From the NCBI GenBank assembly GCA_011389865.1, contig JAABTL010000008.1, positions 1 to 64,000 of the forward strand: 64,000 nucleotides of DNA, given 5' to 3'. Positions 51,756 through 60,414 of the stretch are shown piece after piece (within the stretch, counting starts at the first letter, position 1; each line of letters begins with the position of its first letter). The DNA comes from Trueperaceae bacterium (GTDB lineage: Bacteria; Deinococcota; Deinococci; Deinococcales; Trueperaceae). Made by a program: the position numbers and the translations under genes. The notes under the pieces are model-generated. The model saw only the letters and a list, made by a program, of their open reading frames with translations. It had not been told where the DNA came from and made no database searches.

Positions 51756-52106
51756 GCGTTCGATCCCGACGCCGCCCTGCCGCACCTGCGGGCCCTCGCC
51801 GACCCGACCCGGCTCCGCATCGTCGCGCTGCTGGGTAACGGTCCCCGCTGCGTCTGCTCGCTGCAGGAGGAGGTCGACGTCGCCGGCAACCTCCTCTCTC
51901 ACCACCTCCGGGTGCTGCGCGAGGCGGGCCTGATCGAGGGCGCGCGGCGGGGCCGCTGGATCGACTACCGGCTGCTGCCCGAGGCGTTCGATGGCATCGA
52001 GCGGCTGCTGGCGGGACTGCGCGAGGGCGGGGCCGCGACGTGCTGCGCGACCGTCACGCCGCGGGCCAGCGCCCGGCGGCCGGCCACGCGGGCGGCGGCG
52101 AGCTGA
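51732..52106 (+). CDS. ArsR/SmtB family metal- or metalloid-sensing repressor
   Basis: The 124-residue protein has the ArsR winged helix (LPHLRALADPTRLRIVALLG, SHHLRVLREAGLIEGARRGRWIDYRL). The metal site CVC lies in the alpha-3 region (RCVCSLQEE), like As(III)-binding ArsR. A second Cys pair (TCCAT) lies in the C-terminal tail. It is expected to repress the following permease operon until metalloid binds. The next gene starts at its stop codon (TGATG). The N-terminal MVGSTSVEA residues are encoded by operator DNA, so the start could be a little further downstream. Confidence 0.88.
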   Translation: MVGSTSVEAFDPDAALPHLRALADPTRLRIVALLGNGPRCVCSLQEEVDVAGNLLSHHLRVLREAGLIEGARRGRWIDYRLLPEAFDGIERLLAGLREGGAATCCATVTPRASARRPATRAAAS

Positions 52107-53152
52107 TGCAGGCGACGGCCGCTGGGGCGCAGCGCGCCGACGCCCGTGCCTGGGCGCTCGTGGCGGTCGCGACCGCCACCTGGATCGCCCTGTACCGCAC
52201 GATCCTGCCCTTCTGGGACTGGCTGGTCTACGGCGTGATCGGCCTCGACCCGGCCACCCGGCTGGGCGGCGCCGTCCACTTCTTCTTCTACGACGTCAGC
52301 AAGATCCTGCTGCTGCTGGCGGGCATCGTCTTCGTGGTGACCGTCCTGCGTTCGTTCCTGAGCGTCGAGCGCACGCGGGCGCTGCTCGGCGGCCGCCGAG
52401 CGGGGCTCGGCACCGTGCTGGGCGCCCTCCTCGGCGTCGCCACCCCCTTCTGCTCCTGCTCCGCCGTGCCCGCCTTCATCGGCTTCGTCGCCGCCGGGGT
52501 GCCGCTGAGCGCCACCATGGCCTTCCTGATCGCCAGCCCGATGGTTGACGTCGTCGCCGTGACGCTGCTGTACGGGCTGTTCGGCTGGCGCCTCGCCGCG
52601 CTGTACGTCGGCGCCGGCCTGGTCGTCGCCATCGTCGCCGCCACGCTCTTGGGGCGGCTGCGGCTGGAGCGCTTCGTCGAGGGCTTCGTGTTCGAGACGC
52701 AGGTGCGTGCGGGCGTCGACCCCTCGCTAGGGCTCGGCTGGGCCGATCGCTTCGCGATCGGCCGCGACGAGGTGGGCGGCATCCTGCGCCGCATCTGGCC
52801 CTTCCTGCTCGTCGGCATCGGCCTCGGCGCCGCCATCCACGGCTGGCTCCCCGAGGACCTCTTCGCCCGCATCGCCGGCCCCGACAACCCGTTCGCGGTG
52901 CCCCTGGCCGTGCTGCTCGGCGTGCCGCTCTACACCAACGTGGTCGGCGTCATCCCGCTGGTGGCCGCGCTGCAGGCGAAGGGCCTGGCGATGGGGACGC
53001 TGCTCGCCTTCATGATGTCGGTCGTCGCGCTGTCGCTCCCCGAGATGATCCTGCTGCGCCGCGTGCTCAAGCCGCAGCTGATCGCCATCTTCGTCGCCAT
53101 CGTCGCCGCCGGCATCGTCGGCGTCGGGATCCTGTTCAACGCGGTGCTGTGA
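52106..53152 (+). CDS. permease of the ArsP/YraQ (DUF318) family
   Basis: The 348-residue membrane protein has eight to ten helices. The family signature with adjacent cysteines is GVATPFCSCSAVPAFIGFVAAGVPL, and a second conserved loop is GVPLYTNVVGVIPLVAAL. ArsP members export trivalent organoarsenicals, and the CSC cysteines are thought to bind the metalloid. It lies between the ArsR repressor and a CxxC redox protein, overlapping both genes by a few bases, which supports an arsenic or thiophilic-metal efflux operon. Confidence 0.85.
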   Translation: MQATAAGAQRADARAWALVAVATATWIALYRTILPFWDWLVYGVIGLDPATRLGGAVHFFFYDVSKILLLLAGIVFVVTVLRSFLSVERTRALLGGRRAGLGTVLGALLGVATPFCSCSAVPAFIGFVAAGVPLSATMAFLIASPMVDVVAVTLLYGLFGWRLAALYVGAGLVVAIVAATLLGRLRLERFVEGFVFETQVRAGVDPSLGLGWADRFAIGRDEVGGILRRIWPFLLVGIGLGAAIHGWLPEDLFARIAGPDNPFAVPLAVLLGVPLYTNVVGVIPLVAALQAKGLAMGTLLAFMMSVVALSLPEMILLRRVLKPQLIAIFVAIVAAGIVGVGILFNAVL

Positions 53153-53409
53153 GCACCCCAGGGGAGGTCGTCGTGAACGTCAAGGTCTTGGGATCGGGTT
53201 GCGCCAACTGCCAGCGGCTCGCCGCCAACGTCCGGCTCGCGCTGGACCATGCCGGCATGACCGCCGAGGTCGAGAAGGTCGAGGACATCGCCGCCATCAT
53301 GGGCTACGGGGTCACCGCCACGCCCGCCCTGGTCGTCGACGAGCGCGTTCTGGTCAGCGGCCGCGTGCCGAGCCCGACGCAGATCGCCGCGCTGCTGCGC
53401 GGGGTGTGA
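53149..53409 (+). CDS. thioredoxin-fold redox-active disulfide protein
   Basis: The 86-residue protein has a glutaredoxin-like fold with a CxxC site, GSGCANCQRLAANV, and the conserved cis-Pro loop TATPALVVDERVLVSG. It belongs to the 'redox-active disulfide protein 2' family often found next to ArsP/YraQ permeases. It may reduce the metalloid or the permease cysteines. The GTG start overlaps the permease stop (GTGA); a second GTG at 53173 is possible. Confidence 0.85.
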   Translation: MSTPGEVVVNVKVLGSGCANCQRLAANVRLALDHAGMTAEVEKVEDIAAIMGYGVTATPALVVDERVLVSGRVPSPTQIAALLRGV

Positions 53410-53481
53410 CGCCGGCGACGCGGAGGCGCGTGTCTGACCGTCTACCGTTCGGCATGCACACGACGAGACGAGCACGCCCCG

Positions 53482-54180
53482 ATGGCTGACCTGCGCCCCG
53501 CTTGGCACGTCGCCGGCACCGGCCTGGTGGAGCGCGTGCCGCCCGACGACATGCGCACGTTCATGCAGGTCTGCCCAGAGCGCCCCTTCGCTCGCGGCGG
53601 CTACGTCTTCCACGCGGGCGATCCCGCGAGCCACCTGCACGTCGTCGCCAAGGGCCGGGTCAAGCTCGTCGCGCCCACCGCCGACGGTCGCGAGCGGATC
53701 CTGGCCGTCTGCGGCCCGGGCGACTTCTTCGGCGAGGCCTTCGTCGACGACGGCGACAGCTACCGGGTCGACGCGGTGGCCCTGACCGACGTCGCCACCT
53801 GCCCGATGAGCCGAGAGGACTACCGGCGGCTGTCGCTGCACGCGCCGGGTTTCGTGCTGGCGTTCACGCAGATCCTGGCGGGCAAGCTGTTCGGCTGCCG
53901 CGACCAGCTGGCCCGTATCGAGGCGCCCATCCGCACGCGCCTGGCCACGCTGCTGCTCGACCAGGTGCAGCGCTACGGTCGTGACGAGGGCAACGGCTGG
54001 TGGGCGCTCGACACCGAGTTGCGCCACGACGACCTCGCCGGCATGGTGCCGGCGACCCGCGTGTCGGTGACGTCGGCGATCGCCAGCCTGCGGGCCGACG
54101 GCATCCTCGAGGGGACCCGCGGCCGCTACCGGCTGCACGTCGAGGGGATCGAGGCGGTGGCGGAGGAACTGCCGGACTGA
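53482..54180 (+). CDS. Crp/Fnr family transcriptional regulator
   Basis: The 232-residue protein has an N-terminal cyclic-nucleotide-binding fold (YVFHAGDPASHLHVVAKGRVKLV, GDFFGEAFVDDG) and a C-terminal HTH_Crp (RHDDLAGMVPATRVSVTSAIASLRADGIL). The glycine/arginine cAMP-binding motif is only partly conserved (FGEAFV), and there is no N-terminal FNR-type four-cysteine cluster. It may sense NO, redox or another ligand. Target promoters are unknown; nirK and the P460 gene are the obvious candidates. Confidence 0.88.
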   Translation: MADLRPAWHVAGTGLVERVPPDDMRTFMQVCPERPFARGGYVFHAGDPASHLHVVAKGRVKLVAPTADGRERILAVCGPGDFFGEAFVDDGDSYRVDAVALTDVATCPMSREDYRRLSLHAPGFVLAFTQILAGKLFGCRDQLARIEAPIRTRLATLLLDQVQRYGRDEGNGWWALDTELRHDDLAGMVPATRVSVTSAIASLRADGILEGTRGRYRLHVEGIEAVAEELPD

Positions 54181-54236
54181 GGCAACCGGCGCGGCCCACC
54201 GGGAGTTGGCTCACGTTCTCGCGTGGGTGCGCGCGC

Positions 54237-54242
54237 TAGCTT
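54237..54242 (+). promoter_or_regulatory. -10 box (TAGCTT) for the first M23 peptidase, leaderless spacing
   Basis: TAGCTT ends 5 bases before ATG 54248. Confidence 0.45.
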
Positions 54243-54247
54243 CTGGC

Positions 54248-54940
54248 ATGCGACCCCGTCCTTTCCCGAACACCCTGCGCGGCGTCCTCATCGGCCTGGC
54301 CGTGTGTCTCGGGGTCGCCGCCGCGCAGCGCGCCCCCGACGCCGAGCTACGGCTGCTCCGGCCCGAACTGCTCGCGCTCACCTGCCCGGAGCGGATCTGG
54401 ACGCAGCCGCCGACGGAGGCGCAGCGCCTCGCGGCGGCCCGACGCGAGGCCTTCCGGGCGCTGCTGCCCGAGTACCTCGCACGCCTGCCCGCCGAGCCGG
54501 ACGACGTGCTGTTCATGCCGGTCGACGGCGTCCGGGTGGCCCAGGTCGCGGACACCTGGGGTGCCCCGCGCGGCGGCGGCCGCCGCCACGAGGGACAGGA
54601 CGTGTTCGCGGCGCGGGGCACGCCGATCCGCTCGGCCACCCACGGGATCGTGTTCGAGGTCAGCGACCGCTTCACCGGCGGCCGCGGCGTGATGGTGCTC
54701 GGCCCCGGCGGCGTGCGCTACTTCTACACCCACTTCGACGCGTACGCCGCGGGCCTGCGCGAGGGGATGGCGGTCTCGCCCGACACCATCCTCGGCTACG
54801 TGGGCACGGCCGGCAACGCGGCCGGGACGCCGCCTCATCTGCACTTCGGCGCCTACGCCTTCGACCCCGAGACGTGCCGCCACCGCGCCTTCGACCCGCT
54901 GCCGCTGATGGTCGATCGCGACCGACTGGCGCAGCAATAG
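54248..54940 (+). CDS. secreted M23 metallopeptidase (copy 1)
   Basis: The 230-residue product has a Sec signal peptide (LRGVLIGLAVCLGVAAAQ) and a C-terminal LytM/M23 domain. Zinc ligands are His and Asp in RRHEGQDVFAARGTPI and the last His in TPPHLHFGAY, with the ordering loop RYFYTHFD between. M23 enzymes cut peptidoglycan peptides or act as activators of amidases. It is a close paralog of the gene at 55644, sharing VAQVADTWGAPRGGGRRHEG; the two flank a cytochrome P460 gene. A frame extension of 14 codons upstream is possible but lacks homology. Confidence 0.88.
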   Translation: MRPRPFPNTLRGVLIGLAVCLGVAAAQRAPDAELRLLRPELLALTCPERIWTQPPTEAQRLAAARREAFRALLPEYLARLPAEPDDVLFMPVDGVRVAQVADTWGAPRGGGRRHEGQDVFAARGTPIRSATHGIVFEVSDRFTGGRGVMVLGPGGVRYFYTHFDAYAAGLREGMAVSPDTILGYVGTAGNAAGTPPHLHFGAYAFDPETCRHRAFDPLPLMVDRDRLAQQ

Positions 54941-54972
54941 CGCGCCGCACGGATGCCGTCACCCCGGCACGG

Positions 54973-55017
54973 CGACGGCCGCCGCACGGGCCGTCAGGCG
55001 GCGCGCGGCGGCCGTCG
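54973..55017. terminator. long inverted repeat between convergent M23 and P460 genes
   Basis: A 12-bp perfect stem (CGACGGCCGCCG/CGGCGGCCGTCG) with a 21-base loop lies between the M23 stop and the P460 stop. It could terminate both strands. Confidence 0.45.
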
Positions 55018-55026
55018 GTGGGGCGC

Positions 55027-55509
55027 TCAGTCGCCGGTGTAGGTCAGGAAGGCGTAGTCGTTGTCGGCGGCGCCGGTGTGGCAGGTCACGCACATGGCGT
55101 GCATCTCGCTGCCCACCTCGGCCCACATGCCGCCGAAGCTGCCGTCGTCCATGCGCTCGAACATGCCGTACTGCCAGTCGCCGTTCTCGGGGTCGAAGCC
55201 GGCGACCTTGCGCATCGCGGTGATGACGAACACCGAGAGCGTCTCGGTGTCGGTGCTCTCCTTGACCAGCTCGCTGCCCTCGGGGAAGGGGAAGCTGCGC
55301 GTCAGCGCGGCCTCCGCGCCGACCTCGTTGACGTAGACGTCCTTGGCGGTCGGGTGCGCGCTGGTGATGAAGTTCTTCTGCGGGTTGAGGCGCGTCCAGT
55401 CGGCGTACTCGGGACGGTGGTCGCCGGTCATCGCCTGGGCGGCGACGAGCGTGACGACGAGCGCGATGGCGAGGGCGAGGAAGGTGCGGCGGCGGGGGAT
55501 TCTAGGCAT
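55027..55509 (-). CDS. cytochrome P460 family protein
   Basis: The 160-residue exported protein has an N-terminal hydrophobic signal (FLALAIALVVTLVAAQA) and a single c-type heme site CVTCH (140-144) near its C-terminus, the position used by cytochrome P460. The segments YADWTRLNPQKNFITSAHPTAKDVYVNEVG and MWAEVGSEMHAMCVTCHTGA fit the family. P460 oxidises hydroxylamine or binds NO; a Lys crosslink to heme is a mature-enzyme feature not visible in sequence. ATG 55509 follows GGAGGTCAAACC. It lies between two paralogous M23 genes. Confidence 0.85.
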   Translation of the reverse strand: MPRIPRRRTFLALAIALVVTLVAAQAMTGDHRPEYADWTRLNPQKNFITSAHPTAKDVYVNEVGAEAALTRSFPFPEGSELVKESTDTETLSVFVITAMRKVAGFDPENGDWQYGMFERMDDGSFGGMWAEVGSEMHAMCVTCHTGAADNDYAFLTYTGD

Positions 55510-55632
55510 GGTTTGACCTCCGACCCCACCATCCGGTGGGGCGGTGCGGCGCGTCGGTCGTCCGTTTGACCGACGCCAGCCGGCGGAGCGCGACCGTGGC
55601 CTGCCGAACGGAGGCCGGCACGCCCCGCCGGG

Positions 55633-55638
55633 TAGCGT
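55633..55638 (+). promoter_or_regulatory. -10 box (TAGCGT) for the second M23 peptidase, leaderless spacing
   Basis: TAGCGT ends 5 bases before ATG 55644. Confidence 0.45.
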
Positions 55639-55643
55639 GCCGG

Positions 55644-56339
55644 ATGCCGAAGCGTCAGCCCATCGTGTCGTCGCGCTCCCCCTGGGCGGCGCCGCTCGCC
55701 GCCCTCGCCTGCGCACTGTGGGGGGGCGCCGCCGCCCAGGCGCTGCCCGACCCCGCCTTCCCGGTCGTGCGCCCGGCGTTCGTCGGCTTCGTCTGCGAGG
55801 CCGGGGACCCTCCCGTCGCGCGCACGGAGGCCGAGCGCGCCCGTTTCGCGATGCGCGCCCGCTACCGCGAGTTCCTGCCGGCGTTCTTCGCGCGCGTCGG
55901 CGAGCAGCCCGACGCGTTCCTGCTCATGCCCGTCGACGGCCTGCGGGTCGCCCAGGTGGCCGACACCTGGGGCGCGCCCCGCGGCGGCGGCCGGCGCCAC
56001 GAGGGCCAGGACCTCTTCGCGCCGCGCGGCACGCCGGTGCGCTCGGCCACCGCCGGCTTCGTCTACCGCATCGACGACCTCAGCCTCGGCGGGCTGTCGG
56101 TGACGATCGTCGGCGAGGGCGGCCGGCGCTACTACTACACGCACTTCGACGCGGTGCCCGACGGCCTCGCCGAAGGGCAGTGGGTCGGCGTCGACACGGT
56201 GATCGGCTTCGTGGGCGACTCCGGCAACGCCGCCGGCACGCCCCCGCACCTGCACCTGGGGGTGTACGACGGCAGCGACGACGACCCCTGCGCCTGGGCC
56301 GCGATCGACCCGCTGCCGCTGTTGGTCGACCGACCCTGA
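55644..56339 (+). CDS. secreted M23 metallopeptidase (copy 2)
   Basis: The 231-residue protein resembles the one at 54248 throughout. It has a signal peptide (SPWAAPLAALACALWGGAAAQ), an M23 domain with RRHEGQDLFAPRGTPV, the YYYTHFD loop and TPPHLHLGVY. Paired cysteines (FVCEAGDPP and DDDPCAW) suggest one disulfide. The duplication predates the insertion or inversion that placed the P460 gene between the copies, or the P460 gene arrived with one of them. Role in cell wall remodelling inferred from family. Confidence 0.88.
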   Translation: MPKRQPIVSSRSPWAAPLAALACALWGGAAAQALPDPAFPVVRPAFVGFVCEAGDPPVARTEAERARFAMRARYREFLPAFFARVGEQPDAFLLMPVDGLRVAQVADTWGAPRGGGRRHEGQDLFAPRGTPVRSATAGFVYRIDDLSLGGLSVTIVGEGGRRYYYTHFDAVPDGLAEGQWVGVDTVIGFVGDSGNAAGTPPHLHLGVYDGSDDDPCAWAAIDPLPLLVDRP

Positions 56340-56373
56340 CGGCGCGCCTGTCGGGTCGATCGCGCGATCGGGC

Positions 56374-58332
56374 TCAGCGGACGCGCAGCGCGTAGCGGGC
56401 GGTGTCCAGGCCGCCGTCGAGCCACACGACGTCGACGTACCAGCGCCCCGGCTGCGGCGCCGGAACGGTGAGCACCGCGCGGTTCGCGACGTCGACGTCG
56501 CGGTAGTCCCAGTCGCCTTCGTCGCCGAGCGCGACGGTCTCGCTGCCGTACTTGAGGAACAGGTCGAGGTCGGCGTCCGCGGTCATCTCCACGGTCAGCG
56601 CCGGGGTCCCGGCGGGCACGTCGACGAAGTACGTGTGGAACGCCGCCGACTCGAACGTGCCGGTGAGTTCGGCGCGGACCTGCTCGCCGAGGGCCACCGG
56701 CCCCACCAGGCCGCTGGCGCCAGCCATGGCCGGCGGGGTGCCGCTGCCGACGATCCCGGCGACCGTGCCGCCGTTGCCCGTGCGTGCCGTCAGCGTGTAG
56801 GCGCCCGTCTCACCGCCGAAGGCGCTGGTCACCGCCACCAGGTACTCGCCGGTCGCCGGCGGGACGAGCGACGTCGCGACGTCGAGGCCGTACCCGGCCG
56901 AGTCGTCGACCTCGAGGACGATCTCGTCGTCGGGGCCCAGCACCACGAGGTAGACGTCGAACTCGCCCGAGGTCGCCTCGAACCACACCGGCACGCCGGC
57001 CGCGAGCCGAACGGTGTAGACGTCGACGTACTCGCCGCCGTCGAGGGTGAAGTCGGCCGCGCCGAGCACCCCCCGTTCCGCGAGCAGCAGTTCGCCCGGC
57101 AGGGTCGTGGGCCCGGTCGGCCCGACCGCCTCGCCCGACGCGGCCACCTGCAGCAGGTAGTCGCCCGCTTCGCCGGGCGCGTAACTGGTGACGACCAGCG
57201 TGTAGCGTCCACTCACCGCCGGGACGAAGCCCTCGGCCACGTCGCTGCCGTACCCCGGGCTGTCGTCGACCTCGAGGACGATCTGGTCGGCCGGATCGAG
57301 CACCGCCAGGTAGACGTCGAAGGCGCCGGAACTGAGCTCGATGGCCACGGGCGCGCCCGCGGTCAGCTCGACCTCGTGGAACGCGAGGTACTCGCCGGAG
57401 TCCAGCGTCTCGTTGCCTGGACCCAGGGCGCCGCGCTGGCTGAGCAGCAGGCTGCCGACGGCCGGGGCGGTCTGCGTGGGCGTGGGCGTGGGCGTGGGCA
57501 CGACCGGCGTCGGCGTGGGGGGGATGGCGGGCGTCGGCGCCACGCTGGCGACCTGGCTACCGAGGCCGCCGGACCGGTTGACGTTGGCCACGTGGGCGGT
57601 CAGGAGCGGCCAGGCGAGCGAGATCGGTCGCAGGTAGTCCTGCTGCTCGATGTAGCTCTCGTCGGTCGTCTGTACGCGCAGCGTGGGGATGCCGACCAGC
57701 AGACCGTTGTCGTCGAAGGCGGCGCCGCCGGAGTTGCCGCGCGCCAGCTTGGCGTCCGTCTTGATCCACTGCTTGCCACCGGCGCTGAGGTCCTCGCCCA
57801 GGAAACCGGAGACGATCCCCGACGTGAAGGTGATCGTGCTCCCGGAGATGCCCGGATAGCCCACCACCGTGATCGGGTCGCCGGGGATGAGTGAGTTCGA
57901 GTCGCCCACCGGCATCGACACGAACGTGAAGTCGGCCGGCAGCGGCCGCTCCTCGGCGTCCTCGACGATGTGCACGATCGCCAGGTCCTGCCGCGGGTCG
58001 CCGGCCACGAAGCGTGCCCAGTAGCGGAACTCGGGCTCGAGGTCGGGTGAACGCGGGTCGGTGACGAAGATCCCCTGCCACTCGTAGGCGCGGCCGGTGT
58101 CGTTGTCGCCGACCACATGGAAGTTGGTCAGCACGAAGCCGTCCGGGCTGACGATGGTGCCGGAGCCGCTCGTGCCGGCGAAGCGGTTGCCCGCCATGTC
58201 GTACGGGCGGACCTCGACGACGGCCTGCAGGATGCGCTCGCGCACCTCGCGGGGCAGGATCGCCTGGGCCCAGGCGTGGCTGGCGACGACGAAGGTCAGG
58301 AGCAGCGGGAGCAGGACCTTCCAGCGTGGCAT
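56374..58332 (-). CDS. HtrA-like serine protease with C-terminal PPC-type repeats
   Basis: The 652-residue exported protein has a signal peptide (VLLPLLLTFVVASHAWA) and a trypsin-like domain with catalytic His72 (TNFHVVG), Asp116 (RQDLAIV) and Ser201 (RGNSGGAAF). A Pro/Thr-rich linker (~265-290: TPTPVVPTPTPTPT) leads to three repeats related to the pre-peptidase C-terminal domain (EYLAFHEVEL, EYVDVYTVRL, AAFHTYFVDV), each with an FDVYL/LDLFL strand. There is no PDZ domain, unlike classic HtrA. It is probably a cell-surface protease. ATG 58332 follows GGAGGAGCC; the open frame is longer but low in homology. Confidence 0.88.
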   Translation of the reverse strand: MPRWKVLLPLLLTFVVASHAWAQAILPREVRERILQAVVEVRPYDMAGNRFAGTSGSGTIVSPDGFVLTNFHVVGDNDTGRAYEWQGIFVTDPRSPDLEPEFRYWARFVAGDPRQDLAIVHIVEDAEERPLPADFTFVSMPVGDSNSLIPGDPITVVGYPGISGSTITFTSGIVSGFLGEDLSAGGKQWIKTDAKLARGNSGGAAFDDNGLLVGIPTLRVQTTDESYIEQQDYLRPISLAWPLLTAHVANVNRSGGLGSQVASVAPTPAIPPTPTPVVPTPTPTPTQTAPAVGSLLLSQRGALGPGNETLDSGEYLAFHEVELTAGAPVAIELSSGAFDVYLAVLDPADQIVLEVDDSPGYGSDVAEGFVPAVSGRYTLVVTSYAPGEAGDYLLQVAASGEAVGPTGPTTLPGELLLAERGVLGAADFTLDGGEYVDVYTVRLAAGVPVWFEATSGEFDVYLVVLGPDDEIVLEVDDSAGYGLDVATSLVPPATGEYLVAVTSAFGGETGAYTLTARTGNGGTVAGIVGSGTPPAMAGASGLVGPVALGEQVRAELTGTFESAAFHTYFVDVPAGTPALTVEMTADADLDLFLKYGSETVALGDEGDWDYRDVDVANRAVLTVPAPQPGRWYVDVVWLDGGLDTARYALRVR

Positions 58333-58418
58333 GGCTCCTCCGTGGGGCGCGTGGGCCGCGGGCGCCCCGGGGGCGCGGCGTGCGCGGTAGATGCCCCAGC
58401 CTAGCCGAACGCCCGTCG

Positions 58419-58424
58419 TAGTCT
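58419..58424 (+). promoter_or_regulatory. -10 box (TAGTCT) for pepF, leaderless spacing
   Basis: TAGTCT ends 5 bases before ATG 58430; no Shine-Dalgarno sequence. Confidence 0.5.
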
Positions 58425-58429
58425 GCGGC

Positions 58430-60268
58430 ATGAGCCTCACGTTGCCCACCCGCGTCGAGCTCGCCCCCGAGGAGACGTGGGCGCTCGAACACCTCTTCGC
58501 CACCCCCGACGTCGCCGAGGCCGCGCTGCGCGACGCCGACGATCGCGTCGCGGACCTGGGCGCGCGGGCGGGAACCCTCGCCGGCGACGCGGCCGGCCTC
58601 CTCTCCGCCCTCGAAGGCCTGGAGGCCTTCACCCGTGCGAGCACCCGCCTGGGCAACTACTTCCGGCTGCCGGTCACGACCGACCAGCTCGATGCCCACG
58701 CCCGAGCCATGGACGGGCGCTTCCAGGGCATCGCCGCTCGCTGGGCGCGGGCGCTCGCGTTCTTCGAGCCCGAGCTGCTCGCGTCGCCGCCCGAGCGGCT
58801 CGAGGCGTTCATGGCGCAGGAGCCGCGTTTGGCTCGCTTCGCTCCCTACCTGGCCCGCCTGCAGGAGCGCCGGCCGCACGTCCGCTCCCCCGAGATCGAG
58901 GACGTGTTGGCCGGGGCCGCCGGCGTGTTCGATGCCTACGAGCGCTCACGCGACGCGCTGGCCGAGGGCGACCTGCGCTTCGAGCCGGTCGACGCCGGTG
59001 GCGGCGCCCGGGAGCTGGCGCCCAGCAGCTACCGCGCTCTCGTCCACGACCCCGATCGCGCGGTGCGCCGGCAGGCCTTCGATCGCTGGACCGACGGCTA
59101 CCTCGGCGTGAGCGACACGCTGGCCGAGACCTACCTGGCGCGGGTGCGTCGCAGCGCGTTCGAGGCCGAGGTGCGCGGCTACGCCTCCGGCGAGGCGCTG
59201 GCGCTGGCCGACCACCGCGTGACGACCGAGGTGCTCGATGCCACCCTGGCGGCCTTCCAGCGCCGCCTCCCCGTGTGGCACCGCTATTGGGCGGCGCGCC
59301 GCCGGCTCCTCGGCGTCGATCGCCACCAACCCTGGGACGTCTTCGCGCCGCCGCCGACGCGCCGCATCGAGGTCCCCTACGACCAGGCCGCCGAGTGGAT
59401 CGCGGAGAGCGCCGCCCCGCTCGGCCCCGCCTACGTCGGGCAGCTACGGCACGGCATGCTCGAGGGTCGCTGGGTCGACCGCCGCCCCAACCGCGGCAAG
59501 CGCCAGGGCGCCTTCTGCGCAGACGCGCCGGACGTGCACCCCTACGTCTTCGTCAGCTACACCGACGACCTCCCCTCCGCCAGCACCCTCGCCCACGAGA
59601 TGGGCCACGCGATGCACGCGGTGTGGGCCGAGGCCGCCGTGCCGGCGCTCGATGGCGTCCGCGCGTTGTCGATGACGGTGGCCGAGACGGCCTCCAACGG
59701 GCAGCAGGCGCTGTTGCGCGGTCATCTCATGCGGCACGAGCTCGCGGCGGACGCCGACTTCGAGTTGGCGCTGATCGACGAGGCGTTCGGCAACCTGCAC
59801 CGCTACCTGTTCGTCATGCCCACGCTGGTGCGCTTCGAGCGCGAGGTGCACGCGGCCGTCGGGCGGGGCGAGGCGCTCGCGGCCCGCGACCTGACCGCCA
59901 AGGCCGCGGCGCTCTTCGCCGAGGCCTACGGCCCGGAGGCCGCCGCCGGCTGGGACGACGAGCTCGCCGACCGGGTCGGCATCGCCTGGGCCGAGTTCCC
60001 GCACCTGTACGCGCCCTTCTACACCTTCCAGTACACGGTGGGCATCGCCGTCGCGCTCGCGCAGGTCGCGCGCATCGATGCCGGCGACGAGGGCGCGGTC
60101 GACGCGTACCTCGACTTCCTGTCCGTCGGCGGCGCGGTGCCGCCCGTCGAGCTCTTCGCCCGTCTGGGTTTCGACGTCACGACGCCGGCGCCGGTGGAGG
60201 CGGCCTTCGACGTCATCGAGGGCCTGGTCACGCGCCTGGAGGCCCACGCCGACCGCGTCGGTCGTTGA
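58430..60268 (+). CDS. pepF: oligoendopeptidase F (M3 metallopeptidase)
   Basis: The 612-residue enzyme has an N-terminal PepF helical domain (~1-200) and the M3 catalytic domain with zinc motif HEMGH (389-393) in STLAHEMGHAMHAVWAE. A downstream Glu lies in VAETASNGQQALL, and the C-terminal lid is VGIAWAEFPHLYAPFYTFQYTVGIAVALAQ. It digests short peptides (about 6-20 residues) in the cytoplasm; no signal peptide is present. The start ATG 58430 follows TAGTCT by 5 bases. An upstream in-frame ATG at 58391 lies within the promoter region. Confidence 0.93.
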   Translation: MSLTLPTRVELAPEETWALEHLFATPDVAEAALRDADDRVADLGARAGTLAGDAAGLLSALEGLEAFTRASTRLGNYFRLPVTTDQLDAHARAMDGRFQGIAARWARALAFFEPELLASPPERLEAFMAQEPRLARFAPYLARLQERRPHVRSPEIEDVLAGAAGVFDAYERSRDALAEGDLRFEPVDAGGGARELAPSSYRALVHDPDRAVRRQAFDRWTDGYLGVSDTLAETYLARVRRSAFEAEVRGYASGEALALADHRVTTEVLDATLAAFQRRLPVWHRYWAARRRLLGVDRHQPWDVFAPPPTRRIEVPYDQAAEWIAESAAPLGPAYVGQLRHGMLEGRWVDRRPNRGKRQGAFCADAPDVHPYVFVSYTDDLPSASTLAHEMGHAMHAVWAEAAVPALDGVRALSMTVAETASNGQQALLRGHLMRHELAADADFELALIDEAFGNLHRYLFVMPTLVRFEREVHAAVGRGEALAARDLTAKAAALFAEAYGPEAAAGWDDELADRVGIAWAEFPHLYAPFYTFQYTVGIAVALAQVARIDAGDEGAVDAYLDFLSVGGAVPPVELFARLGFDVTTPAPVEAAFDVIEGLVTRLEAHADRVGR

Positions 60269-60362
60269 CGTGACCGCGTCGGTGGTTGACGCGGCTGGGC
60301 CGGAAGCCTCGGGGTCCACAGACGCCGACGCTTCCACAGACGTCCGCGCCCCACGCATGAGC

Positions 60363-60392
60363 GAGGCGCCCGGTCGGATGACCGGGCGCCTC
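60363..60392 (-). terminator. hairpin terminator after the cold-shock gene
   Basis: A perfect 13-bp stem (GAGGCGCCCGGTC/GACCGGGCGCCTC) with loop GGAT lies 22 bases beyond the minus-strand stop of the cold-shock gene. It can also serve pepF. Confidence 0.75.
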
Positions 60393-60414
60393 GAACGTGA
60401 TCTGGGTCGGTGGT

